A DNA stretch of 64,000 nt. Source: DATKAS01 sp963733765 (GTDB lineage: Bacteria > Actinomycetota > Acidimicrobiia > Acidimicrobiales > DATKAS01). The notes under the pieces were generated by a model that saw only the letters and a program-made list of their open reading frames with translations, searched no databases and was not told the origin of the DNA. Positions 8,448 through 16,306 of this stretch are shown here, piece after piece. The position numbers were made by a program, and so were the translations under genes. Each line of letters opens with the position of its first letter. Within the stretch, counting starts at the first letter, position 1. The stretch covers positions 310,001 through 374,000 of the forward strand of contig CAVTEI010000003.1 of assembly GCA_963733765.1 (NCBI GenBank). Reading direction: 5' to 3'.

Positions 8448-9675
8448 TCAGCTCGGCGCCGGTTCCTTGGGGCCGAGGGCCTTCTCGACTTGCTCGAGCA
8501 GGCGGACGCTGCAGCCGGCCATCTGCACGGGCGGGACCGTGTGGTCGACGATGCGGCGAGCGATGGCCCGGAACGCGTCGGCGGCGGGGCCTTCGCCACT
8601 GGTCGCAACCGGCTCGCCCGCGTCGCCGGCAGCTGCGACGGTGGGTTCGAGGGGGATCTGACCGAGCAGCTCGACGCCGATCTCGTCGGCGAGCGTCTGG
8701 CCTCCCCCCGATCCGAACAGCGCGTACGTCTCACCGTGATCACAGGTGAAGGTGCTCATGTTCTCGATCACACCGGCGACCCGCAGGAAGCTGCGGCGGG
8801 CCATGTCGGCGGCGCGGATCGCGACCTTCTCGCGCGCTCACGGCGGGGGTCGTGACGATGATCAGGTCGGTGCGCGGCATCATCCGCGCGAGACCCATCT
8901 GCACGTCGCCGGTGCCGGGGGGCATGTCGATGAGCAGGTAGTCGAGGTCGCCCCACTGCACATCGCGCAAGAACTGCTCGACGGCCTTCGTGAGCATGAG
9001 GCCGCGCCACATGAGCGCGGTGCCTTCGTCGTCGACGAGGTTGCCCGTGGACACCACCTTCACGAGCCCATCGCCGATGCGGCGCTCGTTCGGGAGGATC
9101 TTGCCGGAGCCGTCTTCAGCGCGGACTCCCTCGAGGCGGCCGGACATGCCCAACATGCGCGGCACCGAGAAGCCCCAGATGTCCGCGTCGAGCACGCCGA
9201 CGGTGAGACCCATCGATGCCATCGCCGCCGCGAGGTTCACGGTGACCGAGCTCTTGCCGACGCCGCCCTTGCCCGACGCGATCGCGAGCACCCGCGTCGT
9301 CGCGGGGATCTCCGTGTCGGGAGCGTTCTCTCGCGCGTTCCAGCGCGCCTTGAGCATGACCTCCGAGCGCTCCTCGCTCGTCATCTCGCCCCACTCGATG
9401 CGCACCTCTCGGACGCCCGGATGCGTCGCGATGCGAGTCTCGATGTCCTTCTTGATCTGCGCCCTCAGCGGGCAGCCGCCGATCGTGAGCTTCACCACGA
9501 TGGTGACGAGGGCGCCGCCATTGCCGTCAGGATGCGGCTCGACGGTCGCGGACGGGATCATCCCGAGGTCGACCACGTTTCCGCCGAGCTCCGGGTCCAT
9601 CACGCCGCGGAGCAGCCCGAAGATCTCCTCGACCGAGGGCGCCGAGTGCGGCGGGGAAGGGGGGCCGGAGGGCAT
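8448..9675 (-). CDS. Mrp/ApbC-type Fe-S cluster carrier ATPase (frameshifted)
   Basis: About 408 residues after one base is removed near 8829-8838. An N-terminal MIP18/DUF59 domain (about 10-100, with VVDLGMI and the GCPLRAQIKKDIE segment) precedes an Mrp/NBP35 ATPase domain with deviant Walker A ASGKGGVGKSS near residue 135, DADIWGFSVPRMLG, and LLIDMPPGTGDVQ. The frame break falls after TTPAVSA; the downstream frame gives REKVAIRAADMARR and the IENMSTFTCDHGE region. The usual CxxC is represented here by a single Cys in FTCDHGE, which is unusual. These cytosolic proteins hand Fe-S clusters to apoproteins. A TAAAAT -10 box 8 bases before the ATG implies a leaderless mRNA. Divergent from the SufR-like regulator. 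Confidence 0.88.
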
Positions 9676-9683
9676 CACGTCCG

Positions 9684-9710
9684 ATTTTACCGGTGTTGGC
9701 CGTGTAATCT
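9684..9710. promoter_or_regulatory. Divergent promoter with palindrome between mrp and the SufR-like gene
   Basis: Minus-strand -10 TAAAAT (9684-9689) serves mrp and plus-strand -10 TAATCT (9705-9710) serves the regulator. Between them, and touching both, is the imperfect palindrome TTACCGG (9687-9693) / CCGTGTAA (9700-9707). Its position would let one bound dimer block both promoters. Confidence 0.5.
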
Positions 9711-9717
9711 TGATGTC

Positions 9718-10380
9718 GTGACCGACACCCGGTTGCCGATCCTGAAGGCGCTCGGCGACAACACCCGTTACGCGATCTATCTGGAGCTCGCGCGAACGCC
9801 CGTGCCGCTCTCGACGTCCGACATCGCGGAGTCGCTGGGGCTGCACGCCAACACGGTCCGGCCGCACCTCGAGCGCATGCGCGAGGTCGGCCTGCTCGAT
9901 GTGCGTACGGATGCCAAAGGGGGCGTCGGGCGCCCTCAGCACCGGTATTCGCTTGCAGCCGAGGCCCCGTCGCTCGGGCTCGAGCCCCCGTCGTACCCCC
10001 TTCTCGCCCGACTCCTCCTCGAGACCGCCGCCGCGGCGGGGGTCGGCGCAGACGAGGCGGCCGAGATCGGCCGCGAGCAGGGTCGCCACCAGAGCGCCCG
10101 CTACGCCGACGCCCCCTCGTGTCTCGAGGCGCTCGTCCGAGAGCTCGAGGTGCTGGGCTTCGATCCGGCGGTTGACGGCACCGACGACGGCGAGATCGCG
10201 GTGATCGCCTTCACCCACTGCCCGTTCCGCGAGCTGGCCGAGGCGCATCCGGAGCTCGTGTGTGCGCTGCACCGGGGCATGGTCGAGGGCTTCGTCGAGC
10301 AGGCGGGCGAAGGGTCGGTCGACGACTTCCACACCCTCGCCCACCGCGAACCCTGTCAGGTAACGATCTCCAGCCGATAG
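9718..10380 (+). CDS. SufR/ArsR-like winged-helix regulator with cysteine C-terminus
   Basis: A 220-residue transcription factor. Residues 1-75 form a winged helix (DIAESLGLHANTVRPHLERM is the recognition region). The C-terminal domain has three spaced cysteines, THCPFRELAEAHPELVC and REPCQV, the pattern of SufR-type regulators that hold an Fe-S cluster and repress Fe-S assembly genes. Neighbours fit: a divergent Mrp carrier and a downstream IscA-like protein. GTG at 9718 lies 7 bases after TAATCT, so probably leaderless. It likely senses Fe-S status and controls both directions through the palindrome at 9687-9707; this is inference. It could also belong to a broader DeoR-like group. Confidence 0.8.
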   Translation: MTDTRLPILKALGDNTRYAIYLELARTPVPLSTSDIAESLGLHANTVRPHLERMREVGLLDVRTDAKGGVGRPQHRYSLAAEAPSLGLEPPSYPLLARLLLETAAAAGVGADEAAEIGREQGRHQSARYADAPSCLEALVRELEVLGFDPAVDGTDDGEIAVIAFTHCPFRELAEAHPELVCALHRGMVEGFVEQAGEGSVDDFHTLAHREPCQVTISSR

Positions 10381-10420
10381 CCTTTCTCGTACCACCCTTT
10401 CTCCTGGGAGGAAGCCAGCC

Positions 10421-10742
10421 GTGATCACGCTCACCGACGCAGCCACCGACAAGGTCCGCGAGCTCATCGACGCAGAAGGCGACCCTGGCTTGGCCTTGCG
10501 CGTGGCCGTGCGCCCGGGCGGATGCTCGGGGTTCTCGTACGAGATGTTCTTCGACAGCGACGTCGCGGGCGATGACCAGACGCTCGACTTCTCCGGTGTG
10601 AAGGTGATCGTCGATCCGATCGAGCGCGCAGCTCCTCACCGGCGCCACGCTCGACTACAAGGACGGCCTGCAGCAGGCGGGGTTCTCCATCGACAACCCC
10701 AACGCCACCCGCACGTGCGGGTGCGGCCAGTCGTTCAGCTGA
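10421..10742 (+). CDS. IscA/ErpA-like A-type Fe-S carrier (frameshifted)
   Basis: A 106-residue A-type carrier after one base is removed near 10618-10628. All three ligand cysteines are present: C35 in PGGCSGFSYE and C99/C101 in TCGCGQSFS. The VIVDP segment and the LTGATLDYKDGLQQAGF segment lie on either side of the frame break and are both strongly family-like. It passes 2Fe-2S or 4Fe-4S clusters to apoproteins in the cytosol. The GTG start follows TCTCCTGGGAGG-like sequence (GGGAGGAAG) with good spacing. It is 40 bp downstream of the SufR-like gene and probably in its operon. Confidence 0.92.
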
Positions 10743-10760
10743 CCAAAGTCGCAGATCAGT

Positions 10761-11663
10761 TCAACTGACGAGCTTCGTCAGCTCCCCGCGCAGCTCCGCC
10801 ACGTCATAGATGCTGTCGAGGCGCGACGTGATCACGCCGTCTGCATTCGCGAGGTACAGCACCGGCTCGAACGCCAGGTTGTAGTCCTGCACGGCCGTGG
10901 TCGTCGACTCGAGGCTGGTGTCGGTGTACACCTCCGCGTGCACCATCCGCACGTCGCTGAACTCCGGCTGCAGGGTCAGCAGCACGTCGAGCACCGGCCC
11001 GCACGCGGCGGTCTGGCAGAACGCGGGGGTCGCGATCGAGAACGCGATCGGGCGGCCCTCGGTCAACGCTGAGGTGAGCGTGACGTCGTGCAGGTCGCAC
11101 GCGGGCTCGCGGGTGCAGATCGGGTTCACGCCGTGCGCGTCGTCCGTGGTGGGGGTCACCACCGGGACGAGCGGATCCTCGATCTGCGGGATCGGGACCT
11201 CGCCCGGCTCGACCACCGTGAACGCTGTCTGCAGGTCGACGCCGTTGACGGTGCCGGTGAGGGTGTACACGCCGGGGTCGCTGAGCTCGGTGATGACGGG
11301 GTAGTACGGCCGGGCCAGTCCTTCGGCGTGCCGGGCCACCGTCATCGGTTCGCCCACGGGCCCGCTGTCGGACATCAGCTGCAGGGTCAGCTCCGGTGGG
11401 GTGTCGACGAGAAGCAGGCCCGCCGCGTCAGCGAGCCCAACGGGGATTCGTTGCGGAATCCCTGCGCCCAGGACACCGTCGATCGTGAACCGCACCAGCA
11501 CGAGGTCGGGGCGATTCGGGTCGCCGCTGTTGGGCGCCGAGGTCGCGTCGGGGAGATCCGAGCTCTCGGAGCTGTCGTCGGAGCCGCACGCGGCGAGGAC
11601 GAATCCGGCGGCGCCGACGGCGAGACCACCCGCGAGAAAGGTGCGGCGGGACAGAGCAGGCAC
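10761..11663 (-). CDS. Tat-exported lipoprotein with thioredoxin-like fold
   Basis: A 300-residue exported protein. The N-terminus has a twin-arginine motif SRRTFLAGG, a hydrophobic core and a lipobox LAAC, so it is predicted to be anchored outside the membrane. A beta-sandwich-like middle (VYTLTGTVNGVDLQTAF) is followed by a thioredoxin-like domain with AFSIATPAFCQTAACGP, where two cysteines are spaced C-x4-C instead of C-x2-C. An extra pair CTREPACD lies about 25 residues before. Oxidoreductase or copper-chaperone (Sco-like) roles are possible. The GTG at 11663 is 8 bases after the -10 box TAGGTT. Divergent from the dehydrogenase-like fusion. Confidence 0.75.
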   Translation of the reverse strand: MPALSRRTFLAGGLAVGAAGFVLAACGSDDSSESSDLPDATSAPNSGDPNRPDLVLVRFTIDGVLGAGIPQRIPVGLADAAGLLLVDTPPELTLQLMSDSGPVGEPMTVARHAEGLARPYYPVITELSDPGVYTLTGTVNGVDLQTAFTVVEPGEVPIPQIEDPLVPVVTPTTDDAHGVNPICTREPACDLHDVTLTSALTEGRPIAFSIATPAFCQTAACGPVLDVLLTLQPEFSDVRMVHAEVYTDTSLESTTTAVQDYNLAFEPVLYLANADGVITSRLDSIYDVAELRGELTKLVS

Positions 11664-11671
11664 GGGGGTCG

Positions 11672-11681
11672 AACCTATCCT
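11672..11681. promoter_or_regulatory. Overlapping divergent -10 boxes
   Basis: Plus-strand TATCCT (11676-11681) lies 7 bases before the GTG at 11689; minus-strand TAGGTT (11677-11672) lies 8 bases before the GTG at 11663. They share two base pairs, so polymerase cannot open both promoters at once. Both transcripts would be leaderless. Confidence 0.5.
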
Positions 11682-11688
11682 CGAAGTC

Positions 11689-13230
11689 GTGCCGGCTGGG
11701 ATCGCGCTCCGGGTCAACGGGGAGCCGGTGACCGTGCCCGAGGACGCCGGATCGCTGCTGGACGCGCTACGTGACCACCTGGGACTGCGCTCGGCGAAGG
11801 ACGGCTGCAGCCCACAAGGCCAGTGCGGCTGCTGCACGGTGTGGGTCGACGGAGCCCCACGAGTGGCGTGCGTGACGCCGGTGTCGCGCGTCGCCGGACG
11901 TGAGATCACGACCCTCGAGGGACTGCCAGAGCCGATGCGCGACGAGTGGACGAACGCTTTCACGGCCACGGGTGCGAGCCAGTGTGGCTTCTGCACGCCC
12001 GGGATCATCATGCGCGTCGCATCGCTCGCGGCTTCCGACCTCGGAAACGAGACCGTCGTCGGGCGCGCGCTGCTCGCCCACCTCTGCCGGTGCACGGGGT
12101 GGCGCACGATCTTCGAGGCCTGCGCGCTGGTCGGCAGCGGCGAGACCCCCGAGAGCCGGTCTCGAGCGCTCGCCGCCAACCGGGCCGAGATCGAGGGAGG
12201 CGTACCCCAACGCGTCGGCGCGGACGTCGCCGCGGGCGCCGGCGGATTCGCCGACGACACCGCGCCCGGCGACGCGCTGGTCGCGGTTCCGAGCTCCTCG
12301 GGGTGGGTTGTCGGGCGGACCGTCGCGGCGGCGCGCGCGGCATCGGGCAAGACGCAGGGCCGGCGGTCGACGGTCGCGCTCGGGTGGCCGCTCGAGGTGC
12401 CCGACGGCGAGTGGGCGCTGACGCTGCGCACAACCTGGGTGGAGCCGGCCTACCTCGAGACCGATGCGTCGTGGTGTCGACCGGACTCGACGCCCGCCGA
12501 TCCCGTTGCGAACGGTGGCGCGTTCGGTGGCAAGACCACCTCGCCGCTCGCGGACATCGCGCGTTCGCTCGCCGACGAGCATGGCCGGCCGGTGCGCGCC
12601 CTGTGGTCGCGGGAGGACACGGTTCGGTGGGGGCCGAAGCGTCCACCCGTCGCCGCGGGGGTGCGCGCCGACGGTTCTGGCGTCGTCCGCGTGGTGCGCA
12701 CCGCGGGCATCGCCGATGCGATCGCCTCTGTCGCGCCGTCGTTCGAGGTCGAGGAGGTCGACGTCGCTGGTCCGCCGACCTCGGCGGCTGTGCGCGCCGC
12801 GGGGTGGGCAGAGGCGGCCATCCTGCTCGCCGGACTGCGCGGTGACCCTGACGTCGAGATCACCGCACCGAACGGTGCACGCGCGAGAGCCACCGTCACC
12901 GACGATCTCATCCGCATCGCCATCTCGTGCGGCGATCCGCTCGACGAGGTCGTGCTGCGCAGCTACTGCATCGGTGCGGCACACATGGCGTCGGGTTGGG
13001 TCACGAGCGAGGGCATCAGCGTCGGCACGGACGGCGAGCCGCACGATCTCACCATCCGCTCGTTCGGGATCTTGCGCGCCACCGAGATGCTCCCGGTCGA
13101 GGTCCAGATCGAGCATTCCGAAGGCCCGGCGGTCAACGGGTCCGACGCGGTCTTCGCGGCAGTGGCGGCCGCAGCGTGGATCGCGCAAGGCTGCCCGCAG
13201 GACTGGCCGACCCGGAGGGCCCAGCTATGA
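11689..13230 (+). CDS. Compact xanthine-dehydrogenase-like fusion (2Fe-2S subunit plus shortened Mo-domain)
   Basis: A 513-residue protein. Residues 1-165 match the small subunit of xanthine dehydrogenase/CO dehydrogenase: plant-type 2Fe-2S centre in CSPQGQCGCC with a fourth Cys in VACVTP, and the helical second centre QCGFCTPG ... CRCTGW. From about residue 250 it resembles the molybdopterin subunit, with GGAFGGKTTSPLADIARSLA and RPVRALWSRED near residues 280-310. The Mo-subunit part is only about 300 residues against the usual 700, and I cannot see the C-terminal catalytic glutamate region. It may be an electron-transfer or structural subunit rather than a full hydroxylase. No in-frame TGA, so no sign of a selenoprotein. 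Confidence 0.75.
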   Translation: MPAGIALRVNGEPVTVPEDAGSLLDALRDHLGLRSAKDGCSPQGQCGCCTVWVDGAPRVACVTPVSRVAGREITTLEGLPEPMRDEWTNAFTATGASQCGFCTPGIIMRVASLAASDLGNETVVGRALLAHLCRCTGWRTIFEACALVGSGETPESRSRALAANRAEIEGGVPQRVGADVAAGAGGFADDTAPGDALVAVPSSSGWVVGRTVAAARAASGKTQGRRSTVALGWPLEVPDGEWALTLRTTWVEPAYLETDASWCRPDSTPADPVANGGAFGGKTTSPLADIARSLADEHGRPVRALWSREDTVRWGPKRPPVAAGVRADGSGVVRVVRTAGIADAIASVAPSFEVEEVDVAGPPTSAAVRAAGWAEAAILLAGLRGDPDVEITAPNGARARATVTDDLIRIAISCGDPLDEVVLRSYCIGAAHMASGWVTSEGISVGTDGEPHDLTIRSFGILRATEMLPVEVQIEHSEGPAVNGSDAVFAAVAAAAWIAQGCPQDWPTRRAQL

Positions 13231-13255
13231 ACCCCACGATGAAGAAGCGCAGTCG

Positions 13256-13606
13256 ATGAGCAAGCCCGTGGGCCCGTACACCCCGGTCGTGCGAGCCGGT
13301 GACTGGTTGGTGATCTCGGGGCAGGTCGGGGCGATCGACGGCAAGCTCGTCGACGGCGGCATGGGCGGTCAGCTCGAGCAAGTGCTGACGAACCTGAGCA
13401 CGTTGCTCGAAGGCGAAGGTGCGTCGTTGCAGGACGTCGTGAAGTGCACCGTGTTCCTTCGCCACATGACCGATTTCGCGGCGATGAACGAGATCTACAG
13501 CGCTCGGTTCGGTGACCACCGTCCAGCGCGAAGCGCTATCGGCGTGGCCGAGCTTCCGCTCGGTGCGCTCGTCGAGATCGAAGCCTGGGCATACACCGGC
13601 AGCTGA
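13256..13606 (+). CDS. RidA-family protein
   Basis: A 116-residue RidA/YjgF/UK114 protein. It starts MSKPVGPYTPVVRAGDWLVISGQV, includes QLEQVLTNLSTLLEGEG and SLQDVVKCTVFL, and ends with RSAIGVAELPLGALVEIEAW. The arginine that binds the carboxylate of imine substrates (PARSA) and the C-terminal glutamate (VEIEAW) are present, so it probably hydrolyses reactive enamine/imine intermediates made by PLP enzymes; a PLP decarboxylase lies just downstream. A ten-codon reading frame (13227-13259, MNPTMKKRSR) overlaps the stop of the dehydrogenase-like gene and the start of this one by ATGA on both sides and may couple their translation. Confidence 0.92.
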   Translation: MSKPVGPYTPVVRAGDWLVISGQVGAIDGKLVDGGMGGQLEQVLTNLSTLLEGEGASLQDVVKCTVFLRHMTDFAAMNEIYSARFGDHRPARSAIGVAELPLGALVEIEAWAYTGS

Positions 13607-13615
13607 CGGCCTGGG

Positions 13616-13621
13616 TAGGGT
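13616..13621 (+). promoter_or_regulatory. -10 box (TAGGGT), leaderless type
   Basis: TAGGGT lies six bases before the GTG of the 51-residue membrane protein at 13628. Confidence 0.45.
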
Positions 13622-13627
13622 GACGCC

Positions 13628-13783
13628 GTGGCTGGAGGCATCCTGATCGTCGTCATCCTCCTGCTCTTCCCGACGCTCATCGCGATCGGATCGGCCGTGA
13701 TCGCGGCCTTGCTCGGGCTGGTCTTCAAGGAACGAGCCGAGGCGACCCACGAGGGCAGCGAGCTCATCGCGCTGAACGACTGA
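13628..13783 (+). CDS. Small single-pass membrane protein
   Basis: A 51-residue protein that starts with GTG. After MAGG, a long hydrophobic stretch (about residues 5-33, ILIVVILLLFPTLIAIG then AVIAALLGLVF) forms one or two membrane helices, followed by a short charged tail rich in Glu. No family recognised. Its own -10 box suggests it is expressed independently of RidA; it ends 10 bases before the decarboxylase gene and may lead that operon. Confidence 0.6.
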   Translation: MAGGILIVVILLLFPTLIAIGSAVIAALLGLVFKERAEATHEGSELIALND

Positions 13784-13793
13784 CTCGCGAACA

Positions 13794-15150
13794 GTGCACC
13801 GCTTCGACGAGCGCACCGAGGCGATCGCCCGGGCGATCATCGACTATGCGCTCGAGCGGGTGCGGCTCGATCCTCCTCCGCTCGACGGCACCCGAACGCC
13901 CGACGAGCTGCGCGCCGCGGCCGGGCAGGCGATCACGCCCATGGGCATCGGCGGGATCGAGGCCTTGCGTGTCTTCGCTGAGGTGCTGGCGCCCGCGACG
14001 ATCTCGGTCGACCACCCTCGGTTCTTGGCCTTCGTGCCCGCCGCGCCGACCGAGGCTTCGGTTCTGTTCGACCTCGTGGTCGGCGCATCGTCGATCTACG
14101 GCGGCTCGTGGTTGGAGGGCGCGGGCGCCGCGTTCGCGGAGAACCAGGCCCTCCGATGGATCGCCGACCTCGCTGGCTTGCCTCCCGAGGCGGGTGGGGT
14201 CTTCGTGTCGGGCGGCACGGCCGCGAACCTCAGCGCGTTGGTGGCGGCTCGACACGCGTGGCGTTCCCGTCAAGGAATCACATCGGAGGATGCGACCCGC
14301 TCCGTGATCGTCGTCAGCGACGCCGCGCATTCGTCGGTCGCGGCGGCCGCACGAGTCATGGACGCATTGATGCTCGTCGTACCGACCGACGAACGAGGAC
14401 GCCTCACCGGCGAACGATTGGAACAGACGGTCGCCGAAGCAGACCTCAGGGGCGTGTTCGCAATCGTCGCGACTGCAGGGACGACGAACGCCGGGATCGT
14501 CGACGATCTCATGGGGATCGCAGACGTCGCCGCAGCGAAGGGGTTGTGGTTGCACATAGACGGCGCATACGGGCTTGCGGCCCTGGCAGCCGAGAGCGCG
14601 CGGCCGCTGTTCCGCGGGATCCACCGAGCGGACTCCTTGTCGGTCGATCCCCACAAGTGGCTCTTCGCGCCGTTCGACTGCGCTGCGCTGCTCTACCGCG
14701 ATCCCGATCTCGCGCGGCAGGCGCACACGCAACACGCTGCGTACCTCGATGTGCTGCAGTCCGGCCCGGACTGGAATCCATCCGACTACGCCTTCCACCT
14801 CTCGCGTCGCGCGCGCGGGCTTCCGTTCTGGTTCTCACTCGCAACGCACGGCACCGACGCGTACGGCGAGGCGATCGAGACGACCCTCGAGCTCGCGCGC
14901 GACTGCACGTCTCATCGAGGCCGATCCTCATGTCGAGCTCCTCGTGGAGCCCGAGCTGTCCGTCGTCCTGTTCCGCCGCGTCGGCTGGGCCCCCGCGGAC
15001 TATGCCGCGTGGTCGGACCGCGTGCTCAACGAGGGACTCACGCTCACGGTGCCGACGACGTGGCGCGGCGAGACCTGCCTACGGTTCTGCTTCGTCAATC
15101 CCCGCACGACGATCGACGACGTCGCGCTCATCCTCGCCACGCTGGGCTGA
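13794..15150 (+). CDS. PLP-dependent group II decarboxylase (frameshifted)
   Basis: About 451 residues after one base is removed in the GCGCGCG run near 14893-14903. It is a fold-type I PLP enzyme of the aromatic-amino-acid/glutamate decarboxylase group. Visible landmarks are FVSGGTAANLSALVAARHAW (PLP phosphate site), DAAHSS, the ATAGTTNAGIVDD segment, HIDGAYG with the ring-binding Asp, and the PLP lysine in SVDPHKWLFAPFDC. The part after the break (ADPHVELLVEPELSVVLFRR and RGETCLRFCFVNPRT) is also typical. The amine product cannot be predicted. GTG start at 13794; no clear ribosome site. Confidence 0.88.
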
Positions 15151-15158
15151 AGCTCGGG

Positions 15159-16208
15159 TCAGAGCGGCGGCGGAGGCGTCGGCGTCGGACGTCGAGGTGG
15201 AGCGGAGCGCTCCGGCCGCAATGTGGAGACGGCCATCGGGCCCCACTGGACGCCGCACACGAGGAACGTGCCCGACAAGCCTTTGAGCTCGACCTCTTCG
15301 GGATCGTCGAACGCCAGGTCGTCGGCGCCGGCGACGAGCTCGCGGACGAGGTGCGACACGAGGATCTGGCCTCCCTCGGCGTACCCAGCGATCCGTGCCG
15401 CCAGGATCACGTGCCGGCCGAACAGGTCCCCGCCTTCGGCGATCGCCTCGCCGGTGTGCAGCCCGATCCGGACGCGGACCCCCTCGGCGGGGTTGGCCCG
15501 CCCATGTCGGTCGACCTCCTGCTGGATGGCCACCGCACACATGAGCGCTCGGCGCGCGCTCGGGAACGCCAGCATGAAGCCGTCCCCCTGCGACTTGATC
15601 TCGTTGCCGCCGTAGGTGCGTAACGCCTTCCGCACGATCTCGTTGTGGGCGCGCAGCACCTGCATCCATTGGCTGTCGCCGTACTTCTCAGCGAGCATCG
15701 TCGAGTTCTCGATGTCCGTGAACATCACCGTGACCGTGCAGTCGAGCTGGCTCAGCCGCGACATGTTTGGGTCCTCGGTGCTCATGCCCGATGCGACCCG
15801 ATCGATGGAGGTGAACCGGTCGCCGCTGTCGCGAGCCTTCACACGGCCATCGGGCGACAGCGTGGGTGGACCGATGACCGTCCCACGCGACCCGCCAGGG
15901 TCGGACCCGACCATGGGAGGCGCGACGACGACCGTGATCATGGTGTCGCCGACCTCGATCCGGTCGTCCGGCGCCACCGGCGTGGGGCCGACAACGCGTG
16001 TTCCGTTCAGGAACGTCCCGTTGGAACTGCCCAGGTCAAGGACTGTGAGGCCGCCCGCATTCGCCATGAGGGTGGCGTGCCGTCGCGAGGTGCGCGGATC
16101 GCCCAGGAGCAGTCCGTCGCAGTCGCGCCCGACCTCGAGGTCGCCGCGCACGACGACCCTGATCGGCTTGCGTCCCGGTTGACGGACTTCCACGACCACT
16201 TCGGCCAC
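15159..16208 (-). CDS. FHA domain-class III nucleotide cyclase
   Basis: A 349-residue cytosolic signalling protein. Residues 1-95 form an FHA domain (VGRDCDGLLLGDPRTSRRHA and LDLGSSNGTFLNGTRV), which binds phosphothreonine peptides. A linker of about 50 residues leads to a class III cyclase domain (about 150-320) with the metal motif VTVMFTDIENST, the second metal Asp in KSQGDGFMLAF, and VRIGLHTGEAIAEGGDLFG. The C-terminus is proline-rich. Product (cAMP or cGMP) is unknown. A Ser/Thr kinase 3 kb away is a natural source of the phosphothreonine signal. Convergent with the decarboxylase. Confidence 0.92.
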   Translation of the reverse strand: MAEVVVEVRQPGRKPIRVVVRGDLEVGRDCDGLLLGDPRTSRRHATLMANAGGLTVLDLGSSNGTFLNGTRVVGPTPVAPDDRIEVGDTMITVVVAPPMVGSDPGGSRGTVIGPPTLSPDGRVKARDSGDRFTSIDRVASGMSTEDPNMSRLSQLDCTVTVMFTDIENSTMLAEKYGDSQWMQVLRAHNEIVRKALRTYGGNEIKSQGDGFMLAFPSARRALMCAVAIQQEVDRHGRANPAEGVRVRIGLHTGEAIAEGGDLFGRHVILAARIAGYAEGGQILVSHLVRELVAGADDLAFDDPEEVELKGLSGTFLVCGVQWGPMAVSTLRPERSAPPRRPTPTPPPPL

Positions 16209-16306
16209 AGGTCCAGCCTTTCACGCCGAGGCCGCCAAAACCGGCCCGTGCCCCGACGGCTACTCTGGGTAACGGAGTTCGCGGCAGCGAAGAAGGGGCA
16301 AGGGCG

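Noticed and set aside
11689..13230. Selenoprotein: the molybdenum-hydroxylase-like fusion near selA/selB
   Set aside because: The frame has no internal TGA and no SECIS-like hairpin was found; Sec machinery on the same contig is not evidence enough.
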